Source: Pseudomonas aylmerensis (lineage in GTDB: Bacteria > Pseudomonadota > Gammaproteobacteria > Pseudomonadales > Pseudomonadaceae). From it: DNA of 64,000 nucleotides. Numbering within the stretch: position 1 is the first letter of the stretch; each line of letters opens with the position of its first letter. The stretch lies in assembly GCF_001702265.1 (NCBI RefSeq), contig NZ_MAUE01000045.1:769767-833766 (forward strand), written 5' to 3'. The position numbers and the translations under genes were made by a program. Positions 26,098-36,780 of the stretch are shown one piece after another. The notes beneath the pieces are model-generated. The model was not told the DNA's origin. It saw only the letters and a list, made by a program, of their open reading frames with translations, and made no database searches.

Positions 26098-27501
26098 ATG
26101 GCGGGTTCAACGGTAAGTGGTATCGGTTCGAACATCGATACGCAAGCGATCGTGACATCCTTGGTCAACGCCGAAAAGGTGCCCAAGCAGACGCAGATCA
26201 ATACCGCGTCCCAGAAGGCGACCACCACGCTGTCTTCGATCGGCAAGATTCAGGCGGCGCTGGATGCGTTTCGTGGTGCGCTGGATACTATGACGGCGAG
26301 TTCCAGCTTCACGGGTTTGACCGGTTCGTCCTCGGATGAAAAAGTTGCGACCATGACGGCGAGCAACACGGCTTCCAACGGCAGCTTTCGGTTGATTGTC
26401 AGTCAGCTTGCACAGGCCTCGAAGCTGTCGACCCAAAACTTCAAGGGCGGCACATCGACGGTGGTGAATACCACTGACAAGCCGACGACATTGACTATCA
26501 GCCAGTCCGGCAAGAACTACGACGTCAGTATCCCCGTTGGCGCAACCTTGCAGCAGGTGCGTGACTCGATCAATACCCAGTTCGGCACATCGGGTTTGAG
26601 TGCGAACATCCAGACCGACTCCAACGGCTCGCGGTTGATCCTGACCTCGACCACCATGGGCACGGGATCGGACCTGAAGTTGTCGGGTAATTCGGGATTG
26701 GACACTGGCTCGACGGTCGTTGATAAACCATTGGATGCGCTGTACACCATTGACGGCGTTGCGTCTGTTTCCAAAACCAACAACATCGAAGGCGCGTTGA
26801 GCGGCGTGAATATCAAGTTGGTATCGGTTTCGGCGCTCAAGACTGCGGGGGATACCAGTACAAACCCTGAGCGAAACGCGACCCTCATCACCGTCAGCAC
26901 CAACAACACCGCGCTCAAGTCTGGGGTCAAGGGTTTCATCGACACCTACAACGCCCTGATCACCGCCATGAACGCCGAAACCAAGGTCACCACCAACCTC
27001 GATGGCAGCACCACGGGGGCGACCCTGACGGGCGACTCCACCATGCGCTCGCTCCAGGCGGCCATCCGTAATGAGTTCAACGCGCTGTCGGGCACTGGTC
27101 AGTTCAAGTCCCTGGCTCAGTTCGGTGTGGTCACCAACTCGAGCACCAGTCTGCTGAGCATCGACGACAAAAAGTGGGACGCCGCGGTAAAAACCAACGC
27201 TGCCGATATCAACAGCATGTTCACCGGCCCAAGCGGCATGCTGGCGCGCATGAAAAGCGCCACCGACGACTACGCCAAGTCCACCACCGGCATCCTGGCA
27301 ACGCGTTCCACCTCGTTGTCCGACACGCTCAAGGACCTGACCAAGCAACAGTCCTCCCTGGACGAGCGCATGGACCTGCTGACCAAGAGCCTCTCGGACA
27401 AGTACAACGCCATGGACACCCTGGTTGCCCAGTTGCGCCAGCAAAGCACCAGTGTGATGACCACGCTCAATGCGCTGAACAACCCAAAGACCAATAGTTG
27501 A
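26098..27501 (+). CDS. fliD: filament cap protein FliD (HAP2)
   Basis: A 467-residue cap protein on which flagellin subunits assemble, and an adhesin in some pseudomonads. The N-terminal GSTVSGIGSNIDTQAIVTSLV and the C-terminal LTKQQSSLDERMDLLTKSLSDKYNAMDTLVAQL coiled coil are diagnostic. Tandem ATGs occur at 26095 and 26098; AGGAG is seven bases before the second, which is preferred. It is followed by a strong terminator, so fliS needs its own promoter. Confidence 0.96.
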   Translation: MAGSTVSGIGSNIDTQAIVTSLVNAEKVPKQTQINTASQKATTTLSSIGKIQAALDAFRGALDTMTASSSFTGLTGSSSDEKVATMTASNTASNGSFRLIVSQLAQASKLSTQNFKGGTSTVVNTTDKPTTLTISQSGKNYDVSIPVGATLQQVRDSINTQFGTSGLSANIQTDSNGSRLILTSTTMGTGSDLKLSGNSGLDTGSTVVDKPLDALYTIDGVASVSKTNNIEGALSGVNIKLVSVSALKTAGDTSTNPERNATLITVSTNNTALKSGVKGFIDTYNALITAMNAETKVTTNLDGSTTGATLTGDSTMRSLQAAIRNEFNALSGTGQFKSLAQFGVVTNSSTSLLSIDDKKWDAAVKTNAADINSMFTGPSGMLARMKSATDDYAKSTTGILATRSTSLSDTLKDLTKQQSSLDERMDLLTKSLSDKYNAMDTLVAQLRQQSTSVMTTLNALNNPKTNS

Positions 27502-27511
27502 TCCCTGCGAA

Positions 27512-27549
27512 TAAAAAAAGGCCAGGCAACCTGCCTGGCCTTTTTTTAT
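27512..27549 (+). terminator. rho-independent terminator after fliD
   Basis: A long stem centred on GGCCAGGCA-ACC-TGCCTGGCC with flanking A7 and T7 tracts, so it could work in both directions. Confidence 0.92.
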
Positions 27550-27566
27550 CGAGAGACGACTGGTGC

Positions 27567-27593
27567 TAAAGCTTTTTGCGAACCCGTCGACAT
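27567..27593 (+). promoter_or_regulatory. possible FliA promoter of fliS
   Basis: TAAAGCTT, 11 bases, GTCGACAT. The -35 part is perfect and five of eight -10 positions fit GCCGATAA. Its place between the fliD terminator and fliS supports it. Confidence 0.4.
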
Positions 27594-27641
27594 ATTGGTT
27601 ACTGAAACCCTTTTCGCTGTCGCCTGTCACGAGGTAGAAAC

Positions 27642-28046
27642 ATGAATCCCATGAGAGCCCTTCGCCAATACCAGAAGGTCAATTCCCATGCTCAGATCTC
27701 CGAAGCCAGCCCTCATCGCCTGGTGCAGATGCTGATGGAAGGCGGGCTGGACCGCATGGCCCAGGCCAAAGGTGCGCTGGCGCGTGGTGACATCGCGCAG
27801 AAGGGCCTGATGCTCGGCAAGGCTATCGATATCGTGATCGGGCTGCGTGACGGCCTGGATGCAGAAAAGAGTGATAACCCGGCTTACGTCCAGCAGTTGG
27901 AAAGTCTGTACGCGTACATGACCAACCGCCTGATGGAGGCGAACCTGCATAACGACGCCGACATGATCGACGAAGTGGCGCGTTTGTTGATTACCGTGAA
28001 AGAAGGCTGGGATGCCATCGCCGCGCCACAGGCTGTAACCGAGTAA
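27642..28046 (+). CDS. fliS: flagellin chaperone FliS
   Basis: A 134-residue cytoplasmic four-helix chaperone that binds the C-terminus of flagellin and prevents early polymerisation. The conserved ALRQYQKVNSHAQISEASPHRLVQMLMEG N-terminal half (Y and the SPHRL-Q-L-EG pattern) and the ESLYAYMTNRLMEAN block fit FliS. It is followed 41 bases later by the fliT-like gene. Confidence 0.95.
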   Translation: MNPMRALRQYQKVNSHAQISEASPHRLVQMLMEGGLDRMAQAKGALARGDIAQKGLMLGKAIDIVIGLRDGLDAEKSDNPAYVQQLESLYAYMTNRLMEANLHNDADMIDEVARLLITVKEGWDAIAAPQAVTE

Positions 28047-28087
28047 GGCGCAGCAGAGAAGGGCCTGAGGGCCTTGAGGACTATGTG

Positions 28088-28384
28088 ATGAGCCAAGCAC
28101 TGCAACGCATTGATGAAACCCGTGAGGCGCTGATGGGCGCGCTGGCGGACCGTAACTGGGACGCGATTGGCGAGCTCGACATGGGGTGTCGCGACGTGAT
28201 CGAGCAGGTGCTCAGCGAGGCGCCGGTCGACGAGGATGCGTTGCGTGAGAAGCTTGAGAGCCTGCTCGCGGTTTACCAGCAATTGCTTGAGGTGACGACG
28301 GGCGAGCGGCAGGCGATTTTCGAAGAGATGTCGCAGATCAACCAAGCGAAAAATGCGTCAAAGGTTTACCATCTGTTCGGCTGA
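28088..28384 (+). CDS. fliT: FliT-like flagellar chaperone
   Basis: A 98-residue, all-helical, acidic protein directly after fliS. By position it corresponds to the small gene between fliS and fleQ in other pseudomonads (called fliT or fleP). FliT proteins chaperone FliD. Sequence similarity to E. coli FliT is weak and the name rests mostly on position, size and helical pattern. ATG 28088 is chosen over GTG 28085 because GAGGA lies seven bases before it. Confidence 0.75.
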   Translation: MSQALQRIDETREALMGALADRNWDAIGELDMGCRDVIEQVLSEAPVDEDALREKLESLLAVYQQLLEVTTGERQAIFEEMSQINQAKNASKVYHLFG

Positions 28385-28410
28385 ATGAGCTCAGTTAATC
28401 CGAACGGCGC

Positions 28411-28424
28411 GTCATATATTTGAC
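28411..28424. promoter_or_regulatory. FleQ-box-like palindrome upstream of fleQ
   Basis: GTCATATATTTGAC has the GTCA-N6-TGAC frame and AT-rich centre of the FleQ consensus (GTCaNTAAAtTGAC). It lies 132 bases before fleQ and suggests autoregulation. Confidence 0.45.
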
Positions 28425-28555
28425 TGTGCCAGCATTTTTGACTTAACTAGTGCTGTTTTCAGATTTCAGACGTCTAGTAAGGCATGAAGTCTTACAGGCG
28501 TCTCGATTGCCCTCACTCTTGGGGCAGAGCGTTTTACTAGGGAAGTTGCTATTGC

Positions 28556-30031
<1,476 letters not shown>

Positions 30032-30043
30032 CGCCTGTTTTCC

Positions 30044-30072
30044 AAACCGCTGAAATTTCAGCGGTTTTTTTT
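30044..30072 (+). terminator. rho-independent terminator after fleQ
   Basis: A 24-base palindrome beginning AAACCGCTGAAA, then a T-run. The T-run overlaps the start of the fleSR promoter region. Confidence 0.88.
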
Positions 30073-30088
30073 CGGCACAACTATTGCT
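30073..30088 (+). promoter_or_regulatory. RpoN promoter of fleSR
   Basis: CGGCACAACTATTGCT has GGCAC, correct spacing and TTGCT. FleQ activates fleSR in P. aeruginosa. Confidence 0.82.
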
Positions 30089-30138
30089 ACAGCCCTCGCA
30101 ACGTTCCGTTTAACTGACGGTCAGCCAAGCGAGAGAGC

Positions 30139-31353
30139 ATGATGCCCCACGCCGCCCAACTATCTTCGGTCCCTGTCCTGCAGGGGCCTGCCACGTCTGT
30201 AGAAGAACTCAGCCGCAATGGCCTGGAGCAGGCCTTTTCGCTGTTCAACCAGATGTCGAGCCAATTGACTGACTCCTACAGCCTGCTGGAAGCCCGGGTC
30301 TCCGAGCTTAAAGGCGAGCTGGCGGTGGTCAGTGCCCAGCGCATGGAAGAGCTGGCCGAGAAAGAGCGCCTGGCCAACCGTCTGCAAAACCTGCTGTCAC
30401 TGTTGCCGGGCGGCGTGATCGTGATTGACGATCAAGGCCGAGTGCGCGAAGCCAACCCGGCGGCCTGCGACATGCTCGGCCTGCCGCTGGAAGGTGAGTT
30501 GTGGCGCCATGTCATCACGCGCTGCTTTGCGCCGCGCGAAGACGACGGCCACGAAATCTCCCTGAAGGACGGGCGCCGCTTGTCCATCGCCACCCGTTCC
30601 CTGGATGCGGAGCCGGGCCAGCTGGTGCTGCTCAACGACCTGACTGAAACCCGTCACCTGCAAGACCAGCTGGCGCGCCACGAGCGTTTGTCGTCGCTGG
30701 GGCGGATGGTCGCTTCTTTGGCGCATCAGATCCGCACGCCCCTGTCGGCGGCGTTGATCTACGCCAGTCATTTGACTGATGAACAATTGCCCGCTGCCAC
30801 CCACCAGCGATTTGCCGGGCGCCTCAAGGAGCGCCTGCACGAGCTGGAGCACCAGGTGCGCGACATGCTGGTGTTTGCCCGTGGCGAATTGCCGCTGACT
30901 GACCGCATCACTCCGGCCGCGCTGATGCATGCCCTGCAGGCTGCAGCCGCCACACATATTCAAGACGTCCAGGTGCGCTGGCAGTGCGACAGTCATCTCG
31001 GTGAGCTGCTGTGCAACCGCGACACCCTGGTCGGCTCGCTGCTCAACCTGATCGAAAACGCCACCCAGGCCAGTGGCCCCGGCGCGCGCCTCAAGGTGCA
31101 CCTGTACAGTCGCGAGCAAACCCTGCGCCTGTGCATCAGCGACAGCGGCAGCGGTATCGACCCGGTCGTATTGCAGCGCCTGGGCGAGCCGTTTTTTACC
31201 ACCAAGACCAACGGTACCGGCCTCGGCCTGACCGTGGTCAAGGCGGTGGCACGTGCCCATCAGGGAGAATTGCAACTGCACTCCCGGGTCGGGCGTGGCA
31301 CCTGTGCATTGATGACCTTGCCGCTGTTTTCATGCGCGGCAGGCGCGGAGTAA
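30139..31353 (+). CDS. fleS: two-component sensor kinase FleS
   Basis: A 404-residue cytoplasmic histidine kinase that phosphorylates FleR. An N-terminal coiled coil (about 40-85), a PAS domain (85-170), HisKA with His196 in SLAHQIRTPLSAALIYA, and HATPase with LIENATQAS and TKTNGTGLGLTVVKAVA. There is no membrane segment, so the signal is internal, probably hook-basal-body progress. It is under an RpoN promoter, and fleR starts six bases after it ends. Confidence 0.95.
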   Translation: MMPHAAQLSSVPVLQGPATSVEELSRNGLEQAFSLFNQMSSQLTDSYSLLEARVSELKGELAVVSAQRMEELAEKERLANRLQNLLSLLPGGVIVIDDQGRVREANPAACDMLGLPLEGELWRHVITRCFAPREDDGHEISLKDGRRLSIATRSLDAEPGQLVLLNDLTETRHLQDQLARHERLSSLGRMVASLAHQIRTPLSAALIYASHLTDEQLPAATHQRFAGRLKERLHELEHQVRDMLVFARGELPLTDRITPAALMHALQAAAATHIQDVQVRWQCDSHLGELLCNRDTLVGSLLNLIENATQASGPGARLKVHLYSREQTLRLCISDSGSGIDPVVLQRLGEPFFTTKTNGTGLGLTVVKAVARAHQGELQLHSRVGRGTCALMTLPLFSCAAGAE

Positions 31354-31359
31354 AAAGTA

Positions 31360-32736
31360 ATGGCTATCAAGGTTCTGTTGGTGGAAGACGATCGCGCCCT
31401 GCGTGAAGCATTGGCTGACACGCTGTTGCTGGCGGGCCATGACTACCGGGCGGTCGGTTCTGCCGAGGACGCCTTGGAGGCGGTCGAGCAGGAAACCTTC
31501 AGCCTGGTGGTCAGCGACGTGAACATGCCTGGCATGGACGGCCACCAGTTGCTCGGCCTGCTGCGTGCGCGCCAGCCGCAACTGCCGGTGTTGCTGATGA
31601 CCGCCCATGGCGCCGTTGAGCGCGCGGTGGATGCAATGCGCCAGGGCGCGGCGGATTACCTGGTCAAGCCTTTCGAGCCCAAGGCCCTGATCGAACTGGT
31701 GGCGCGGCATGCCCTGGGCGTGATCACGGCCAGTGACAGCGAGGGCCCGATTGCCTTCGAACCGGCCAGCGCGCAGTTGCTGGAACTGGCGGCCCGCGTG
31801 GCGCGCAGCGATTCGACCGTGTTGATTTCCGGCGAGTCCGGTACCGGTAAAGAGGTGCTGGCGCGCTATATCCACCAGCAATCGACTCGCGCCAAACAAC
31901 CGTTTATCGCCATCAACTGTGCGGCGATCCCCGACAACATGCTCGAAGCCACGCTGTTCGGCCACGAAAAGGGCTCCTTTACCGGCGCCATCGCGGCCCA
32001 GGCGGGCAAGTTCGAACAGGCGGACGGCGGCACCATCTTGCTCGACGAGATCTCGGAGATGCCCCTGGGCCTGCAGGCCAAGCTGCTGCGGGTGTTGCAG
32101 GAGCGTGAAGTGGAACGTGTGGGGGCGCGCAAGCCGATCCAGCTGGATATTCGCGTGGTAGCCACCACCAACCGAGACCTTGCCGGTGAAGTGGCGGCGG
32201 GGCGCTTTCGTGAGGATCTGTTCTACCGCCTCTCGGTGTTTCCGCTGGCCTGGCGTCCGTTGCGCGAACGCCCGGCGGATATCATTCCACTGGCCGAGCG
32301 CCTGCTGAACAACCACGTCAAAAAAATGAAGCATGCCCAGGCGCGGCTCTCGGCCGAGGCCCAGGCGTGCCTGATCGGCTATCCATGGCCGGGCAACGTG
32401 CGCGAATTGGACAACGCCATCCAGCGCGCGCTGATTTTGCAGCAGGGCGGCTTGATCCAGCCCCAGGATTTCTGCCTGGCCATGGGCAGTGGCGCGGCAC
32501 CGCTTCCGACCCTGGCGCCGGTGCCGGTGGTCGCCGAAACCGAGACCGCCGGGGCCCTGGGCGACGACCTGCGTCGCCGCGAATTCCAGATGATCATCGA
32601 CACCCTGCGTGCCGAGCGCGGCCGTCGCAAGGAAGCCGCCGAACGCCTGGGGATCAGCCCACGCACGCTGCGCTACAAGCTGGCACAGATGCGCGACGCC
32701 GGGATGGATGTCGAGGCTTATCTTTTCGCCACCTGA
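31360..32736 (+). CDS. fleR: RpoN-dependent response regulator FleR
   Basis: A 458-residue NtrC-type activator of mid-tier flagellar operons such as flgFGHIJKL. The receiver has phospho-Asp53 (VVSDVNMPGMDG) and the conserved Lys in LVKPFEP. AAA+ has Walker A GESGTGKE (158-165) and the loop GSFTGA (205-210), the common Ser variant. A Fis-type helix-turn-helix ends the protein. Neighbour of fleS, followed by a terminator. Confidence 0.96.
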   Translation: MAIKVLLVEDDRALREALADTLLLAGHDYRAVGSAEDALEAVEQETFSLVVSDVNMPGMDGHQLLGLLRARQPQLPVLLMTAHGAVERAVDAMRQGAADYLVKPFEPKALIELVARHALGVITASDSEGPIAFEPASAQLLELAARVARSDSTVLISGESGTGKEVLARYIHQQSTRAKQPFIAINCAAIPDNMLEATLFGHEKGSFTGAIAAQAGKFEQADGGTILLDEISEMPLGLQAKLLRVLQEREVERVGARKPIQLDIRVVATTNRDLAGEVAAGRFREDLFYRLSVFPLAWRPLRERPADIIPLAERLLNNHVKKMKHAQARLSAEAQACLIGYPWPGNVRELDNAIQRALILQQGGLIQPQDFCLAMGSGAAPLPTLAPVPVVAETETAGALGDDLRRREFQMIIDTLRAERGRRKEAAERLGISPRTLRYKLAQMRDAGMDVEAYLFAT

Positions 32737-32743
32737 TCGGTAA

Positions 32744-32770
32744 CAAGGCGGACAAGCTTTGTCGCCTTTT
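32744..32770 (+). terminator. probable terminator after fleR
   Basis: AAGGCG-G-ACAA pairs with TTGTCGCCTT with one bulge and is followed by TTTT. Confidence 0.6.
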
Positions 32771-32790
32771 CTTACGAGTTGCTACAGAGC

Positions 32791-32806
32791 TGGCACCCTT
32801 GTTGCT
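32791..32806 (+). promoter_or_regulatory. RpoN promoter of fliE operon
   Basis: TGGCACCCTTGTTGCT is a near-perfect -24/-12 promoter, 63 bases before fliE. Confidence 0.9.
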
Positions 32807-32832
32807 ACCTCCCCTAGTAATTGCTGCGTAGT

Positions 32833-32846
32833 GTCAAAAATTTGCG
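32833..32846 (+). promoter_or_regulatory. FleQ-box-like sequence in the fliE leader
   Basis: GTCAAAAATTTGCG keeps the left half of the FleQ consensus. It begins 29 bases after the -12 G of the RpoN promoter. FleQ is known to bind in the leader of fliE in P. aeruginosa. Confidence 0.45.
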
Positions 32847-32868
32847 GGTTGTCGGGAGAGAGAAGGTC

Positions 32869-33198
32869 ATGAGCCAGGGTATTGAGTTCAATCGGTTGAT
32901 GTTGGATATGCGCTCCATGCAAATGGATGCCATGGCTCAACCGAAATCCGTCGCGCCAGCGCCGGAATTGGGCCAAAGCAGCTTCGCCGACATGCTCGGC
33001 AAAGCCATCAACAAAGTCAGTGATACCCAGCAAGCCTCCAACCAGTTGGCCAATGCGTTCGAGATCGGCAAAAGCGGCGTGGACCTCACCGATGTGATGG
33101 TCGCCTCGCAAAAGGCCAGCGTCTCGTTCCAGGCCCTGACCCAAGTGCGTAACAAGCTGGTTCAAGCCTACCAAGACATCATGCAGATGCCGGTTTAA
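32869..33198 (+). CDS. fliE: MS-ring/rod junction protein FliE
   Basis: A 109-residue adaptor between the MS ring and the proximal rod, the first exported axial protein. The C-terminal helices (VDLTDVMVASQKASVSFQAL then QVRNKLVQAYQDIMQMPV) are conserved. ATG 32869 follows AGAAGG and gives the usual MSQGIEFNRL start; the longer upstream frame crosses the promoter leader. First gene of fliEFGHIJ. Confidence 0.95.
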   Translation: MSQGIEFNRLMLDMRSMQMDAMAQPKSVAPAPELGQSSFADMLGKAINKVSDTQQASNQLANAFEIGKSGVDLTDVMVASQKASVSFQALTQVRNKLVQAYQDIMQMPV

Positions 33199-33214
33199 GG
33201 ACGAGATTTAAGTC

Positions 33215-34993
33215 ATGGCAGAAGCAGTCGTGGACAACGTACCCGCCAAGGCAGACGGCAAGCCGCCACTGTTTGGCCTGTCGTTCCTGGAAAACCTCTC
33301 GGAAATGACCATGTTGCGTCAGGTGGGCCTGATGGTCGGCCTGGCTGCCAGCGTGGCGATTGGTTTTGCCGTGGTGTTGTGGTCGCAGCAACCCGATTAC
33401 CGGCCGCTGTACGGCAGCCTGGCGGGCATGGATTCCAAGCAGATCATGGAAACCCTGTCGGCTGCCGACATTTCCTACACTGTGGAGCCCAACTCCGGCG
33501 CTCTGCTGGTCAAGGCCGACGACGTGGCCCGGGCGCGGATGAAACTCGCGGCGGCTGGCGTGACCCCGTCCGACAGCAACATCGGTTTTGAAATCCTCGA
33601 CAAGGACCAGGGCCTGGGGACCAGCCAGTTCATGGAAGCCACTCGCTATCGTCGTGGCCTCGAAGGCGAACTCGCCCGCACCATCTCCAGCCTCAACAAC
33701 GTCAAGGGCGCCCGCGTGCACTTGGCTATTCCGAAAAGCTCGGTGTTTGTGCGCGATGAGCGCAAGCCAAGTGCCTCGGTATTGGTCGAACTGTTTTCCG
33801 GCCGCTCCCTGGAGCCTGGCCAGGTTCTGGCGATCATCAACCTGGTGGCCACCAGCGTTCCTGAATTGAGCAAGTCGCAAATCACTGTGGTCGACCAGAA
33901 GGGTAACCTGCTGTCCGACCAGGCTGAAAACTCCGCGCTGACCCAGGCCGGCAAGCAGTTCGACTACAGCCGCCGCATGGAAAGCATGCTCACCCAGCGT
34001 GTGCATAACATCCTGCAACCGGTGCTGGGCAACGACCGCTACAAGGCTGAAGTGTCTGCCGATGTGGACTTCAGCGCCGTCGAGTCGACCTCCGAGCAGT
34101 TCAACCCCGACCAGCCGGCCTTGCGCAGCGAGCAGTCGACCAGCGAACAACGCACCGCCAGCAATGGCCCGCAAGGTGTGCCGGGTGCCCTGAGCAACCA
34201 GCCACCGGCACCGGCCACCGCGCCGCAAACCACCGGTGGCGCTGCCGCGACTGCTGGTGCAGTGCAACCTGGGCAGCCGCTGCTGGACGCCAACGGCCAG
34301 CAGATCATGGACCCGGCCACCGGCCAGCCGATGCTCGCCCCGTACCCGGCGGACAAGCGTAACCAGTCCACCAAGAACTTCGAACTCGACCGTTCCATCA
34401 GCCACACCAAGCAGCAGCAGGGCCGTGTCAATCGCCTGTCGGTGTCGGTGGTGGTCGATGACCAGGTCAAGGTCAACCCGGCTGACGGCGCGGTCACCCG
34501 TGCGCCCTGGAGCGCCGACGAATTGGCGCGCTTCACTCGCCTGGTGCAGGACGCCGTCGGTTTTGACGCCAGCCGTGGCGACAGCGTCAGCGTGATCAAC
34601 ATGCCGTTCTCCGCCGAGCGTGGCGAAGTGATCGCCGACCCGGCGTTCTACACGCAGCCGTGGTTCTGGGACATCGTCAAGCAAGTGCTGGGTGTGTTGT
34701 TCATCCTGGTGCTGGTGTTCGGCGTGCTGCGTCCGGTGCTCAACAACATCACCGGCAACGGCAAGAAACAACTCGCGGCCTTCGGTGGCAGCGACGTCGA
34801 GTTGGGTGGCATGGGCGGCCTGGATGGCGAACTGGCCAACGACCGCGTCAGCCTCGGCGGCCCGCAAAGCATCCTGTTGCCAAGCCCGAGCGAAGGCTAT
34901 GACGCTCAGCTGAATGCAATCAAGAGTCTGGTGGCAGAAGACCCGGGCCGTGTGGCCCAGGTCGTGAAAGAGTGGATCAACGCAGATGAGTGA
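33215..34993 (+). CDS. fliF: MS-ring protein FliF
   Basis: A 592-residue inner membrane ring protein that houses the export gate. A membrane helix near residues 35-58 (LRQVGLMVGLAASVAIGFAV), ring-building motifs, a low-complexity periplasmic loop rich in Ala/Pro/Gln (about 320-350), a second helix (IVKQVLGVLFILVLVFGVL), and a cytosolic FliG-binding tail ending VAQVVKEWINADE. It overlaps fliG by eight bases, so translation is likely coupled. Confidence 0.97.
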   Translation: MAEAVVDNVPAKADGKPPLFGLSFLENLSEMTMLRQVGLMVGLAASVAIGFAVVLWSQQPDYRPLYGSLAGMDSKQIMETLSAADISYTVEPNSGALLVKADDVARARMKLAAAGVTPSDSNIGFEILDKDQGLGTSQFMEATRYRRGLEGELARTISSLNNVKGARVHLAIPKSSVFVRDERKPSASVLVELFSGRSLEPGQVLAIINLVATSVPELSKSQITVVDQKGNLLSDQAENSALTQAGKQFDYSRRMESMLTQRVHNILQPVLGNDRYKAEVSADVDFSAVESTSEQFNPDQPALRSEQSTSEQRTASNGPQGVPGALSNQPPAPATAPQTTGGAAATAGAVQPGQPLLDANGQQIMDPATGQPMLAPYPADKRNQSTKNFELDRSISHTKQQQGRVNRLSVSVVVDDQVKVNPADGAVTRAPWSADELARFTRLVQDAVGFDASRGDSVSVINMPFSAERGEVIADPAFYTQPWFWDIVKQVLGVLFILVLVFGVLRPVLNNITGNGKKQLAAFGGSDVELGGMGGLDGELANDRVSLGGPQSILLPSPSEGYDAQLNAIKSLVAEDPGRVAQVVKEWINADE

Positions 34994-36005
34994 TAATCGA
35001 GCCGCTGTTGCCAAGCTCACCAAAGTCGACAAAGCCGCTGTATTGCTGCTGTCGCTGGGTGAAACCGACGCCGCCCAAGTGCTGCGCCACATGGGCCCTA
35101 AAGAAGTCCAGCGGGTTGGCGTGGCCATGGCGCAGATGCGCAATGTGCACCGTGAGCAGGTCGAGCAGGTGATGAGTGAGTTCGTCGAGATCGTCGGCGA
35201 CCAGACCAGCCTGGGCGTCGGCTCCGACAGCTACATCCGCAAGATGCTCACCTCGGCCCTGGGCGAAGACAAGGCCAACGGCCTGATCGACCGCATCCTG
35301 CTGGGTGGCAACACCAGCGGCCTCGACAGCCTCAAATGGATGGAGCCGCGCGCCGTCGCCGACGTGATCCGCTACGAGCACCCGCAGATCCAGGCGATCG
35401 TCGTGGCGTACCTCGACCCGGACCAGGCCGGTGAAGTGCTTGGTCACTTCGACCATAAAGTGCGCCTGGACATCATCCTGCGCGTGTCGTCGCTGAACAC
35501 TGTGCAGCCGGCGGCCTTGAAAGAACTCAATACGATTCTCGAGAAGCAGTTCTCGGGCAACTCGAATGCCTCGCGGACCACCTTGGGCGGTATCAAGCGC
35601 GCGGCCGACATCATGAACTTCCTCGACAGCTCGGTCGAAGGCCAGTTGATGGACTCGATCCGCGAGATCGACGACACCCTGTCCGGCCAGATCGAAGACC
35701 TCATGTTCGTGTTCAACAACCTCTCCGATGTCGACGACCGTGGCATCCAGGCGTTGCTGCGCGAGGTGTCCTCCGACGTGCTGGTGCTGGCGCTCAAGGG
35801 CTCCGACGAGAACGTCAAGGAGAAGATCTTCAAGAACATGTCCAAGCGTGCTTCCGAGCTGCTGCGCGACGACCTCGAGGCCAAGGGCCCGGTGCGCGTC
35901 AGCGACGTGGAAACTGCGCAGAAAGAGATCCTCACCATTGCCCGCCGTATGGCCGAAGCCGGAGAAATCGTTCTCGGCGGGAAGGGCGGCGAAGAAATGA
36001 TTTAA
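34986..36005 (+). CDS. fliG: motor switch protein FliG
   Basis: A 339-residue C-ring protein that touches the stator and generates torque. The N-terminal FliF-binding domain, middle domain with EHPQ motif (YEHPQIQAIVVAYL), and C-terminal domain with charged torque helix (SDENVKEKIFKNMSKRASELLRDD, giving the conserved Lys/Arg/Asp series) are all present. Second partner in the fliF-fliG pair. Confidence 0.97.
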   Translation: MSDNRAAVAKLTKVDKAAVLLLSLGETDAAQVLRHMGPKEVQRVGVAMAQMRNVHREQVEQVMSEFVEIVGDQTSLGVGSDSYIRKMLTSALGEDKANGLIDRILLGGNTSGLDSLKWMEPRAVADVIRYEHPQIQAIVVAYLDPDQAGEVLGHFDHKVRLDIILRVSSLNTVQPAALKELNTILEKQFSGNSNASRTTLGGIKRAADIMNFLDSSVEGQLMDSIREIDDTLSGQIEDLMFVFNNLSDVDDRGIQALLREVSSDVLVLALKGSDENVKEKIFKNMSKRASELLRDDLEAKGPVRVSDVETAQKEILTIARRMAEAGEIVLGGKGGEEMI

Positions 36006-36015
36006 GGCGCCACTC

Positions 36016-36780
36016 ATGTCGAACAAAGATGGGGCTCCCAGCGATCTGATTCGCGCGCGGGATGTCGGCGGGTTCGACATCTGGTCGTTGCCCAGCTTCG
36101 ATCCGCATGTGCCGGAGCCCGAGCCGGAACCGGTGGAAGAGCCGCCTGCGGAAATGGAAGAAGTGCCGCTGGAAGAAGTCCAGCCACTGACCCTGGAAGA
36201 GTTGGAGAGCATCCGCCAGGAGGCTTACAACGAAGGGTTTTCCGCCGGTGAAAAAGACGGTTTTCGCAGCACCACCCTCAAGGTGCGCCAGGAGGCCGAG
36301 GCGGCGCTCGCCGTCAAGCTGGCCAGCCTGGAGCGCTTGATGGGCGGCTTGTTCGACCCCATCGCCGAACAGGATTCGCAGATCGAGAAAGCCATGGTCG
36401 GCCTGGTGGAGCATATCGCCCGCCAGGTGATCCAGCGTGAGCTGGTGCTCGATTCCAGCCACATCGAAAGCGTGATGCGCGAAGCGCTCAAGTTGCTGCC
36501 GCTGGGCGTCGGCAATGTGCGGCTGTACATCAACCCGCAGGATTTCGAACAGGTCAAGGCCCTGCGCGAGCGCCATGAAGAAACCTGGCGCATCGTCGAG
36601 GACGCCTCCCTGCAGCCAGGGGGTTGCCGCGTCGAGACCGAGCACAGCCGCATCGATGCGACGGTGGAAACCCGGATCAGCCAGATCATGGCCAAGCTGT
36701 TCGACCAACTCCACGAACAAGCCCTGCACCCGGCCGAGCCTGACCTGAGTGTGGACCTGGACGCCCCTGATGCGCCTTGA
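36016..36780 (+). CDS. fliH: flagellar export regulator FliH
   Basis: A 254-residue negative regulator of the FliI ATPase that links it to the C ring. The N-terminus is acidic and Pro/Glu-rich (PEPEPEPVEEPPAEMEEVP), the middle is a long coiled coil with GxxxA-type repeats (EAYNEGFSAGEKDGF), and the C-terminal domain resembles V/F-type stator subunits. It overlaps fliI by 11 bases. Confidence 0.93.
   Translation: MSNKDGAPSDLIRARDVGGFDIWSLPSFDPHVPEPEPEPVEEPPAEMEEVPLEEVQPLTLEELESIRQEAYNEGFSAGEKDGFRSTTLKVRQEAEAALAVKLASLERLMGGLFDPIAEQDSQIEKAMVGLVEHIARQVIQRELVLDSSHIESVMREALKLLPLGVGNVRLYINPQDFEQVKALRERHEETWRIVEDASLQPGGCRVETEHSRIDATVETRISQIMAKLFDQLHEQALHPAEPDLSVDLDAPDAP

Noticed and set aside
27560..27580. 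RpoN promoter before fliS (TGG...TTTTTGC)
   Set aside because: GG-to-GC distance is 14 instead of 10 bases. The FliA-like pair in the same place fits better.
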